A stretch of DNA of 64,000 nucleotides from Ovis canadensis (lineage: Eukaryota > Chordata > Mammalia > Artiodactyla > Bovidae): the NCBI RefSeq assembly GCF_042477335.2, contig NC_091262.1:14342001-14406000 (forward strand), read 5' to 3'. The notes below the pieces were generated by a model. That model was not told the DNA's origin. It saw nothing but the letters and a program-made list of their open reading frames with translations, and made no database searches. Shown here in pieces: positions 49,014 to 59,965 of this stretch (its first letter is position 1; every line of letters begins with the position of its first letter). The position numbers and the translations under genes were made by a program.

Positions 49014-51656
49014 GCACGTTGCCTCCCTTGGAGTTAAGGGCGGGACTGGTTAGCAGTGAGTGCATCTCCCACTATGTCACACACGGGCATGGAGGAGCTA
49101 GGTCACCACCATTTGCGAGGCTCGCGTCTGAGGGTGGGCTGCGTACAGATGTTGGAGTGGCTCTTGGAATGCGAGGTCCATGTAAAGGCACTGAGGAGCA
49201 TAGAGGCATTCGGCTTGTCCAGTGGTGGCAGGAGTCACAGTAGATCCTGGCTGAGCTCTTGAGCTCTTCACGCGGAAAGGTGTGTTTCTTCCCGTTAATG
49301 CTGCTAGTTGCGCTCGTTGGGGTAGTGGTGATATGAAATCCGAAGCACAAAAGTTTCTGTGGTTTCCGATCGGAGCCCCAGGTCAGATCTGAGGCCCTCG
49401 CCATTGCAGCCCTTTGGGTCGGTGAGATTCCCGAGTGGCCTGTGTACTGTAGCAGTTGCAGGGACCTAGTGGAACGTTGGCCGGGGCCAAAGGAAATAGG
49501 TCTAGTTTCTGTTCTTGGCAGTTCCTGTATTGCAACTCCTGTCACAGTGTTGAGCCTTGCAGGACACTGGGGACTGTGAGGCGATCGTAGCCATACATTC
49601 CTCCCGTGGGTTGGCCAGAGGCCTAGAGCAGAATGGTTGTGCAGGTGAAGATAGGTGTAGTATGATTTCCTGGGACAATCTGTCCCCTGATATTCAGGCA
49701 CTGTTGTTCTGTCTTCAGTGATACATACTGTGGTCCTTTTGGAGCTGCAGGTTGCTGGGTGCAGAGGACAGGGCATTGCTGGTGGTTGGGAGACTCGGTG
49801 ATAGTGACCTTTGTGGCCTGATGCCAGTAAGAGGTCTTTCAAACTGTATCTTTGGTGCCTCGAAGAGTTACAATAACTAGGCCTAGGAGCCAGCCCTCTT
49901 GGTGGTAATAAGGTATGTTGCCCCCATTTAGCCCTTGGGACTGGAATTTACAACGTGTATGATGAGTTTCTGAAGAATGGGGCGAGCAAGACAGCCCGGA
50001 TCCCACCCAGGTGTTCACCTCCCTGGCAGTGACACATCAACCTTGGAAGACCGTGGTTGTGGTAGAGATCCGGCATTGGTTGGCATACCACGCTGCTTCA
50101 GTGTAGTAGCCATTGGCTCCCCTGACATGCGGGTGGGAAACCTGGCAAATCCAGGGTCTTCCCCTGCCTGTTTTTGTGAAGTCTTCCTGGAAGCAGCCTT
50201 AGTGATCTGTGAGCGCTTGGTGGTCTTGCGTGGTGGGGACAAGCTGCCAGGCAGGATGGCATGGTGTTGCCATAATGAAAGCCACCTTCTTCCTGTGGGT
50301 CTTGCTGAGTGCTGATTGCCCTGTGTGAGTAGAGCCCTTGGAGGCTTCTGATGTGGGTGAGTCACCCTGGGAGGCAGAAGGAGTTCAATTTAGACCAAGT
50401 CTTGCTTTATGGGAGCTTTCTCTAGGGTGTGGTTGGTGCCCAGGGCCCTGCAGGCTGTGGATCTGAGCATAATCTGGCCAGGAAATGGGCCCCGTTTCTG
50501 TGGGAGTAACCCCTGGATCCTGGTACCTGAGGATGACCACCTCTTCTCTTGCGCTTTCCGGCGGAGCCCCGGAGACCGACTGGGCTAATTGCACAGGAAG
50601 AGGTGCATGCCCTGTATTCTTCTGCTCTGCGAGCGTATGGTGGGCTGCATCTGGCCCAAGGCCAAGTTAACCACACTGTAGGCCTTCTCCAGAAGAGAGA
50701 GTTCAGGGAGGAGGTGGGACTTGTGGCAAGGACACCTGAGCTGTAATAGTAGCTGGGGTAGTATCACGGTAAGGGACATTCACACAGATGCTCCGCAAGG
50801 GGGCCTTAGGTGGTCAGGTTCCTGTGCTTTGGTCAGACCGCATGGATCATGTAGATCGGGAGCCCAGAGCCTATGTCAACCCGTCAGTGTAATTTTGCAT
50901 GGTGTTTTGTGGGAGCGTGGGAGTTCAGGTCTCTCTGGAGAGGATGTGTGTGCTCAGACACCAGGGCCTTTGCTCAGGGGCTCTGAGACACGGAAATACA
51001 CGGAGAGAGTTCCCAAGGCCCCCAGAATCCTGAGAGCACGTCGTTGTTGGTACAGTAGAACACGAGTACTCAGACCCACATCAAGTCTGCGGCCACGCTT
51101 GCACACTCAGTCAGGCAGACATCCACAGTCACATGAACCTAACTTTCTTCACTTGTGCCAACACATGGGTATCCAGTCGTACATAAGGGATACTACAGTT
51201 GGGAAGCAAAAAAGGCCTTCCCTCAGGGAACGGTGGGCATCAGTATTGCTTAGCGAGAAGCTGGGGACACACCTGAAGCTTGCCTGTGTTTTCTGTCCCC
51301 TTGTCAGGTGAAGTTCTCAAGTGTGAGTGCCCGTCACTCAGAAAATGGAGCCCCGCTCGTGAGATGGTGACTCGAGGTGCTGGGGAGCCCGGCGAGAAGT
51401 GTGGCGGGCCCAGGTTGCGGCCACTGCTTTTTGGATCACCGAGCATGGTACGCCTTCCCCTGCCCCAAGACGCGTCATGGATTTCAGGTTTCCTGAGACT
51501 GCCTGAGTGGCTGTATGTATGGAGGGACCATTCCTTTTGCTGAGAAGCCTGGGGGCTCTGAGTTCCCCTGGGTGTTGGGGGACTCCAAAGTCACTGGCTC
51601 CTCCTGGGAGCGGCCCTGCCTGCCCCGTGGAGGTGGGCAGTGAGCCAGCACGTGCT
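49014..51656 (+). repeat. SNORD116 array unit 5 (core)
   Basis: Distance to next snoRNA 2738 bp; one base longer than unit 4 owing to an added C near 50953 (GTGTGCTCAGAC). Carries the 'odd' marker state (A at 49749, G at 49955, T at 50020) of the alternating pattern. Confidence 0.95.
51308..51512 (+). other. Candidate host-transcript exon, unit 5
   Basis: Same acceptor and GTATGT donor as in unit 4; 144 nt upstream of the snoRNA. Confidence 0.42.
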
Positions 51657-51751
51657 CGGATCGATGATGACACCCTCACATGCATTCCTTGGAAAATCTG
51701 AACAAAATGAGTGAGAACTCACTACCGTCTCCTCATCGAAACTGAGGTCCA
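51657..51751 (+). ncRNA. SNORD116: SNORD116 box C/D snoRNA, copy 4
   Basis: Identical to the copy at 46182. C box 51664-51670, D' 51698-51701, C' 51707-51714, D box 51742-51745. Confidence 0.97.
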
Positions 51752-54394
51752 GCACGTTGCCTCCCTTGGAGTTAAGGGCGGGACTGGTTAGCAGTGAGTG
51801 CATCTCCCACTATGTCACACACGGGCATGGAGGAGCTAGGTCACCACCATTTGCGAGGCTCGCGTCTGAGGGTGGGCTGCGTACAGATGTTGGAGTGGCT
51901 CTTGGAATGCGAGGTCCATGTAAAGGCACTGAGGAGCATAGAGGCATTCGGCTTGTCCAGTGGTGGCAGGAGTCACAGTAGATCCTGGCTGAGCTCTTGA
52001 GCTCGTCACGCGGAAAGGTGTGTTTCTTCCCGTTAATGCTGCTAGTTGCGCTCGTTGGGGTAGTGGTGATATGAAATCCGAAGCACAAAAGTTTCTGTGG
52101 TTTCCGATCGGAGCCCCAGGTCAGATCTGAGGCCCTCGCCATTGCAGCCCTTTGGGTCGGTGAGATTCCCGAGTGGCCTGTGTACTGTAGCAGTTGCAGG
52201 GACCTAGTGGAACGTTGGCCGGGGCCAAAGGAAATAGGTCTAGTTTCTGTTCTTGGCAGTTCCTGTATTGCAACTCCTGTCACAGTGTTGAGCCTTGCAG
52301 GACACTGGGGACTGTGAGGCGATCGTAGCCATACATTCCTCCCGTGGGTTGGCCAGAGGCCTAGAGCAGAATGGTTGTGCAGGTGAAGATAGGTGTAGTA
52401 TGATTTCCTGGGACAATCTGTCCCCTGATATTCAGGCACTGTTGTTCTGTCTTCAGTGATACATACTGTGGTCCTTTTGGAGCTGCTGGTTGCTGGGTGC
52501 AGAGGACAGGGCATTGCTGGTGGTTGGGAGACTCGGTGATAGTGACCTTTGTGGCCTGATGCCAGTAAGAGGTCTTTCAAACTGTATCTTTGGTGCCTCG
52601 AAGAGTTACAATAACTAGGCCTAGGAGCCAGCCCTCTTGGTGGTAATAAGGTATGTTGCCCCCATTTAGCCCTTGGGACTGGAATTTACAACATGTATGA
52701 TGAGTTCCTGAAGAATGGGGCGAGCAAGACAGCCCGGATCCCACCCAGGTGTTCACCACCCTGGCAGTGACACATCAACCTTGGAAGACCATGGTTGTGG
52801 TAGAGATCCGGCATTGGTTGGCATACCACGCTGCTTCAGTGTAGTAGCCATTGGCTCCCCTGACATGCGGGTGGGAAACCTGGCAAATCCAGGGTCTTCC
52901 CCTGCCTGTTTTTGTGAAGTCTTCCTGGAAGCAGCCTTAGTGATCTGTGAGCGCTTGGTGGTCTTGCGTGGTGGGGACAAGCTGCCAGGCAGGATGGCAT
53001 GGTGTTGCCATAATGAAAGCCACCTTCTTCCTGTGGGTCTTGCTGAGTGCTGATTGCCCTGTGTGAGTAGAGCCCTTGGAGGCTTCTGATGTGGGTGAGT
53101 CACCCTGGGAGGCAGAAGGAGTTCAATTTAGACCAAGTCTTGCTGTATGGGAGCTTTCTCTAGGGTGTGGTTGGTGCCCAGGGCCCTGCAGGCTGTGGAT
53201 CTGAGCATAATCTGGCCAGGAAATGGGCCCCGTTTCTGTGGGAGTAACCCCTGGATCCTGGTACCTGAGGATGACCAGCTCTTGTCTTGTGCTTTCCGGC
53301 GGAGCCCCGGAGACCGACTGGGCTAATTGCACAGGAAGAGGTGCATGCCCTGTATTCTTCTGCTCTGCGAGCGTATGGTGGGCTGCATCTGGCCCAAGGC
53401 CAAGTTAACCACACTGTAGGCCTTCTCCAGAAGAGAGAGTTCAGGGAGGAGGTGGGACTTGTGGCAAGGACACCTGAGCTGTAATAGTAGCTGGGGTAGT
53501 ATCACGGTAAGGGACATTCACACAGATGCTCCGCAAGGGGGCCTTAGGTGGTCAGGTTCCTGTGCTTTGGTCAGACCGCATGGATCATGTAGATCGGGAG
53601 CCCAGAGCCTATGTCAACCCGTCAGTGTAATTTTGCATGGTGTTTTGTGGGAGCGTGGGAGTTCAGGTCTCTCTGGAGAGGATGTGTGTGCTCAGACACC
53701 AGGGCCTTTGCTCAGGGGCTCTGAGACACGGAAATACACGGAGAGAGTTCCCAAGGCCCCCAGAATCCTGAGAGCACGTCGTTGTTGGTACAGTAGAACA
53801 CGAGTACTCAGACCCACATCAAGTCTGCGGCCACGCTTGCACACTCAGTCAGGCAGACATCCACAGTCACATGAACCTAACTTTCTTCACTTGTGCCAAC
53901 ACATGGGTATCCAGTCGTACATAAGGGATACTACAGTTGGGAAGCAAAAAAGGCCTTCCCTCAGGGAACGGTGGGCATCAGTATTGCTTAGCGAGAAGCT
54001 GGGGACACACCTGAAGCTTGCCTGTGTTTTCTGTCCCCTTGTCAGGTGAAGTTCTCAAGTGTGAGTGCCCGTCACTCAGAAAATGGAGCCCCGCTCGTGA
54101 GATGGTGACTCGAGGTGCTGGGGAGCCCGGCGAGAAGTGTGGCGGGCCCAGGTTGCGGCCACTGCTTTTTGGATCACCGAGCATGGTACGCCTTCCCCTG
54201 CCCCAAGACGCGTCATGGATTTCAGGTTTCCTGAGACTGCCTGAGTGGCTGTATGTATGGAGGGACCATTCCTTTTGCTGAGAAGCCTGGGGGCTCTGAG
54301 TTCCCCTGGGTGTTGGGGGACTCCAAAGTCACTGGCTCCTCCTGGGAGCGGCCCTGCCTGCCCCGTGGAGGTGGGCAGTGAGCCAGCACGTGCT
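51752..54394 (+). repeat. SNORD116 array unit 6 (core)
   Basis: 2738-bp spacing. 'Even' marker state (T at 52487, A at 52693, A at 52758). First unit with G in CTTGCTGTATGG near 53143. Confidence 0.95.
54046..54250 (+). other. Candidate host-transcript exon, unit 6
   Basis: Same acceptor and GTATGT donor; 144 nt upstream of the snoRNA. Confidence 0.42.
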
Positions 54395-54489
54395 CGGATC
54401 GATGATGACACCCTCACATGCATTCCTTGGAAAATCTGAACAAAATGAGTGAGAACTCACTACCGTCTCCTCATCGAAACTGAGGTCCA
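54395..54489 (+). ncRNA. SNORD116: SNORD116 box C/D snoRNA, copy 5
   Basis: Identical to the copy at 46182. C box 54402-54408, D' 54436-54439, C' 54445-54452, D box 54480-54483. Confidence 0.97.
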
Positions 54490-57132
54490 GCACGTTGCCT
54501 CCCTTGGAGTTAAGGGCGGGACTGGTTAGCAGTGAGTGCATCTCCCACTATGTCACACACGGGCATGGAGGAGCTAGGTCACCACCATTTGCGAGGCTCG
54601 CGTCTGAGGGTGGGCTGCGTACAGATGTTGGAGTGGCTCTTGGAATGCGAGGTCCATGTAAAGGCACTGAGGAGCATAGAGGCATTCGGCTTGTCCAGTG
54701 GTGGCAGGAGTCACAGTAGATCCTGGCTGAGCTCTTGAGCTCGTCACGCGGAAAGGTGTGTTTCTTCCCGTTAATGCTGCTAGTTGCGCTCGTTGGGGTA
54801 GTGGTGATATGAAATCCGAAGCACAAAAGTTTCTGTGGTTTCCGATCGGAGCCCCAGGTCAGATCTGAGGCCCTCGCCATTGCAGCCCTTTGGGTCGGTG
54901 AGATTCCCGAGTGGCCTGTGTACTGTAGCAGTTGCAGGGACCTAGTGGAACGTTGGCCGGGGCCAAAGGAAATAGGTCTAGTTTCTGTTCTTGGCAGTTC
55001 CTGTATTGCAACTCCTGTCACAGTGTTGAGCCTTGCAGGACACTGGGGACTGTGAGGCGATCGTAGCCATACATTCCTCCCGTGGGTTGGCCAGAGGCCT
55101 AGAGCAGAATGGTTGTGCAGGTGAAGATAGGTGTAGTATGATTTCCTGGGACAATCTGTCCCCTGATATTCAGGCACTGTTGTTCTGTCTTCAGTGATAC
55201 ATACTGTGGTCCTTTTGGAGCTGCAGGTTGCTGGGTGCAGAGGACAGGGCATTGCTGGTGGTTGGGAGACTCGGTGATAGTGACCTTTGTGGCCTGATGC
55301 CAGTAAGAGGTCTTTCAAACTGTATCTTTGGTGCCTCGAAGAGTTACAATAACTAGGCCTAGGAGCCAGCCCTCTTGGTGGTAATAAGGTATGTTGCCCC
55401 CATTTAGCCCTTGGGACTGGAATTTACAACGTGTATGATGAGTTTCTGAAGAATGGGGCGAGCAAGACAGCCCGGATCCCACCCAGGTGTTCACCTCCCT
55501 GGCAGTGACACATCAACCTTGGAAGACCGTGGTTGTGGTAGAGATCCGGCATTGGTTGGCATACCACGCTGCTTCAGTGTAGTAGCCATTGGCTCCCCTG
55601 ACATGCGGGTGGGAAACCTGGCAAATCCAGGGTCTTCCCCTGCCTGTTTTTGTGAAGTCTTCCTGGAAGCAGCCTTAGTGATCTGTGAGCGCTTGGTGGT
55701 CTTGCGTGGTGGGGACAAGCTGCCAGGCAGGATGGCATGGTGTTGCCATAATGAAAGCCACCTTCTTCCTGTGGGTCTTGCTGAGTGCTGATTGCCCTGT
55801 GTGAGTAGAGCCCTTGGAGGCTTCTGATGTGGGTGAGTCACCCTGGGAGGCAGAAGGAGTTCAATTTAGACCAAGTCTTGCTGTATGGGAGCTTTCTCTA
55901 GGGTGTGTTTGGTGCCCAGGGCCCTGCAGGCTGTGGATCTGAGCATAATCTGGCCAGGAAATGGGCCCCGTTTCTGTGGGAGTAACCCCTGGATCCTGGT
56001 ACCTGAGGATGACCAGCTCTTGTCTTGCGCTTTCCGGCGGAGCCCCGGAGACCGACTGGGCTAATTGCACAGGAAGAGGTGCATGCCCTGTATTCTTCTG
56101 CTCTGCGAGCGTATGGTGGGCTGCATCTGGCCCAAGGCCAAGTTAACCACACTGTAGGCCTTCTCCAGAAGAGAGAGTTCAGGGAGGAGGTGGGACTTGT
56201 GGCAAGGACACCTGAGCTGTAATAGTAGCTGGGGTAGTATCACGGTAAGGGACATTCACACAGATGCTCCGCAAGGGGGCCTTAGGTGGTCAGGTTCCTG
56301 TGCTTTGGTCAGACCGCATGGATCATGTAGATCGGGAGCCCAGAGCCTATGTCAACCCGTCAGTGTAATTTTGCATGGTGTTTTGTGGGAGCGTGGGAGT
56401 TCAGGTCTCTCTGGAGAGGATGTGTGTGCTCAGACACCAGGGCCTTTGCTCAGGGGCTCTGAGACACGGAAATACACGGAGAGAGTTCCCAAGGCCCCCA
56501 GAATCCTGAGAGCACGTCGTTGTTGGTACAGTAGAACACGAGTACTCAGACCCACATCAAGTCTGCGGCCACGCTTGCACACTCAGTCAGGCAGACATCC
56601 ACAGTCACATGAACCTAACTTTCTTCACTTGTGCCAACACATAGGTATCCAGTCGTACATAAGGGATACTACAGTTGGGAAGCAAAAAAGGCCTTCCCTC
56701 AGGGAACGGTGGGCATCAGTATTGCTTAGCGAGAAGCTGGGGACACACCTGAAGCTTGCCTGTGTTTTCTGTCCCCTTGTCAGGTGAAGTTCTCAAGTGT
56801 GAGTGCCCGTCACTCAGAAAATGGAGCCCCGCTCGTGAGATGGTGACTCGAGGTGCTGGGGAGCCCGGCGAGAAGTGTGGCGGGCCCAGGTTGCGGCCAC
56901 TGCTTTTTGGATCACCGAGCATGGTACGCCTTCCCCTGCCCCAAGACGCGTCATGGATTTCAGGTTTCCTGAGACTGCCTGAGTGGCTGTATGTATGGAG
57001 GGACCATTCCTTTTGCTGAGAAGCCTGGGGGCTCTGAGTTCCCCTGGGTGTTGGGGGACTCCAAAGTCACTGGCTCCTCCTGGGAGCGGCCCTGCCTGCC
57101 CCGTGGAGGTGGGCAGTGAGTCAACACGTGCT
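54490..57132 (+). repeat. SNORD116 array unit 7 (core)
   Basis: 2738-bp spacing. 'Odd' marker state again (A at 55225, G at 55431, T at 55496). Shares GTGTGTTTGG near 55905 with unit 8 only. Confidence 0.95.
56784..56988 (+). other. Candidate host-transcript exon, unit 7
   Basis: Same acceptor and GTATGT donor; 144 nt upstream of the snoRNA. Confidence 0.42.
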
Positions 57133-57227
57133 CGGATCGATGATGACACCCTCACATGCATTCCTTGGAAAATCTGAACAAAATGAGTGAGAACTCACTA
57201 CCGTCTCCTCATCGAAACTGAGGTCCA
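57133..57227 (+). ncRNA. SNORD116: SNORD116 box C/D snoRNA, copy 6
   Basis: Identical to the copy at 46182 although the bases just before it differ (GTCAACACG instead of GCCAGCACG). C box 57140-57146, D' 57174-57177, C' 57183-57190, D box 57218-57221. Confidence 0.97.
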
Positions 57228-59870
57228 GCACGTTGCCTCCCTTGGAGTTAAGGGCGGGACTGGTTAGCAGTGAGTGCATCTCCCACTATGTCACACACGG
57301 GCATGGAGGAGCTAGGTCACCACCATTTGCGAGGCTCGCGTCTGAGGGTGGGCTGCGTACAGATGTTGGAGTGGCTCTTGGAATGCGAGGTCCATGTAAA
57401 GGCACTGAGGAGCATAGAGGCATTCGGCTTGTCCAGTGGTGGCAGGAGTCACAGTAGATCCTGGCTGAGCTCTTGAGCTCTTCACGCGGAAAGGTGTGTT
57501 TCTTCCCGTTAATGCTGCTAGTTGCGCTCGTTGGGGTAGTGGTGATATGAAATCCGAAGCACAAAAGTTTCTGTGGTTTCCGATCGGAGCCCCAGGTCAG
57601 ATCTGAGGCCCTCGCCATTGCAGCCCTTTGGGTCGGTGAGATTCCCGAGTGGCCTGTGTACTGTAGCAGTTGCAGGGACCTAGTGGAACGTTGGCCGGGG
57701 CCAAAGGAAATAGGTCTAGTTTCTGTTCTTGGCAGTTCCTGTATTGCAACTCCTGTCACAGTGTTGAGCCTTGCAGGACACTGGGGACTGTGAGGCGATC
57801 GTAGCCATACATTCCTCCCGTGGGTTGGCCAGAGGCCTAGAGCAGAATGGTTGTGCAGGTGAAGATAGGTGTAGTATGATTTCCTGGGACAATCTGTCCC
57901 CTGATATTCAGGCACTGTTGTTCTGTCTTCAGTGATACATACTGTGGTCCTTTTGGAGCTGCTGGTTGCTGGGTGCAGAGGACAGGGCATTGCTGGTGGT
58001 TGGGAGACTCGGTGATAGTGATCTTTGTGGCCTGATGCCAGTAAGAGGTCTTTCAAACTGTATCTTTGGTGCCTCGAAGAGTTACAATAACTAGGCCTAG
58101 GAGCCAGCCCTCTTGGTGGTAATAAGGTATGTTGCCCCCATTTAGCCCTTGGGACTGGAATTTACAACATGTATGATGAGTTCCTGAAGAATGGGGCGAG
58201 CAAGACAGCCCGGATCCCACCCAGGTGTTCACCACCCTGGCAGTGACACATCAACCTTGGAAGACCGTGGTTGTGGTAGAGATCCGGCATTGGTTGGCAT
58301 ACCACGCTGCTTCAGTGTAGTAGCCATTGGCTCCCCTGACATGCGGGTGGGAAACCTGGCAAATCCAGGGTCTTCCCCTGCCTGTTTTTGTGAAGTCTTC
58401 CTGGAAGCAGCCTTAGTGATCTGTGAGCGCTTGGTGGTCTTGCGTGGTGGGGACAAGCTGCCAGGCAGGATGGCATGGTGTTGCCATAATGAAAGCCACC
58501 TTCTTCCTGTGGGTCTTGCTGAGTGCTGATTGCCCTGTGTGAGTAGAGCCCTTGGAGGCTTCTGATGTGGGTGAGTCACCCTAGGAGGCAGAAGAAGTTC
58601 AATTTAGACCAAGTCTTGCTGTATGGGAGCTTTCTCTAGGGTGTGTTTGGTGCCCAGGGCCCTGCAGGCTGTGGATCTGAGCATAATCTGGCCAGGAAAT
58701 GGGCCCCGTTTCTGTGGGAGTAACCCCTGGATCCTGGTACCTGAGGATGACCACCTCTTGTCTTGCATTTTCCGGCGGAGCCCCGGAGACCGACTGGGCT
58801 AATTGCACAGGAAGAGGTGCATGCCCTGTATTCTTCTGCTCTGCGAGCGTATGGTGGGCTGCATCTGGCCCAAGGCCAAGTTAACCACACTGTAGGCCTT
58901 CTCCAGAAGAGAGAGTTCAGGGAGGAGGTGGGACTTGTGGCAAGGACACCTGAGCTGTAATAGTAGCTGGGGTAGTATCACGGTAAGGGACATTCACACA
59001 GATGCTCCGCAAGGGGGCCTTAGGTGGTCAGGTTCCTGTGCTTTGGTCAGACCGCATGGATCATGTAGATCGGGAGCCCAGAGCCTATGTCAACCCGTCA
59101 GTGTAATTTTGCATGGTGTTTTGTGGGAGCGTGGGAGTTCAGGTCTCTCTGGAGAAGATGTGTGTGTTCAGACACCAGGGCCTTTGCTCAGGGGCTCTGA
59201 GACACGGAAATACACGGAGAGAGTTCCCAAGGCCCCCAGAATCCTGAGAGCACGTCGTTGTTGGTACAGTAGAACACGAGTACTCAGACCCACATCAAGT
59301 CTGCAGCCACGCTTGCACACTCAGTCAGGCAGACATCCACAGTCACATGAACCTAACTTTCTTCACTTGTGCCAACACATAGGTATCCAGTCGTACATAA
59401 GGGATACTACAGTTGGGAAGCAAAAAAGGCCTTCCCTTAGGGAACGGTGGGCATCAGTATTGCTTAGCGAGAAGCTGGGGACACACCTGAAGCTTGCCTG
59501 TGTTTTCTGTCCCCTTGTCAGGTGAAGTTCTCAAGTGTGAGTGCCCGTCACTCAGAAAATGGAGCCCCGCTCGTGAGATGGTGACTCGAGGTGCTGGGGA
59601 GCCCGGCGAGAAGTGTGGCGGGCCCAGGTTGCGGCCACTGCTTTTTGGATCACCGAGCATGGTACGCCTTCCCCTGCCCCAAGACGCGTCATGGATTTCA
59701 GGTTTCCTGAGACTGCCTGAGTGGCTGTATGTATGGAGGGACCATTCCTTTTGCTGAGAAGCCTGGGGGCTCTGAGTTCCCCTGGGTGTTGGGGGACTCC
59801 AAAGTCACTGGCTCCTCCTGGGAGCGGCCCTGCCTGCCCCGTGGAGGTGGGCAGTGAGCCAGCACGTGCT
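57228..59870 (+). repeat. SNORD116 array unit 8 (last core unit)
   Basis: 2738-bp spacing. 'Even' marker state (T at 57963, A at 58169, A at 58234), plus private changes near 58580-58770 and 59160. Confidence 0.95.
59522..59726 (+). other. Candidate host-transcript exon, unit 8
   Basis: Same acceptor and GTATGT donor; 144 nt upstream of the snoRNA. Confidence 0.42.
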
Positions 59871-59965
59871 CGGATCGATGATGACACCCTCACATGCATT
59901 CCTTGGAAAATCTGAACAAAATGAGTGAGAACTCACTACCGTCTCCTCATCGAAACTGAGGTCCA
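59871..59965 (+). ncRNA. SNORD116: SNORD116 box C/D snoRNA, copy 7
   Basis: Identical to the copy at 46182. C box 59878-59884, D' 59912-59915, C' 59921-59928, D box 59956-59959. It is the last copy inside the near-identical core; the sequence starts to diverge about 110 bp downstream. Confidence 0.97.

Noticed and set aside
50721..51311. 196-codon plus-strand open frame in units 5 to 8
   Set aside because: It appears only because a one-base change joins two shorter frames found in units 3 and 4. It overlaps the candidate exon acceptor and shows no domain.
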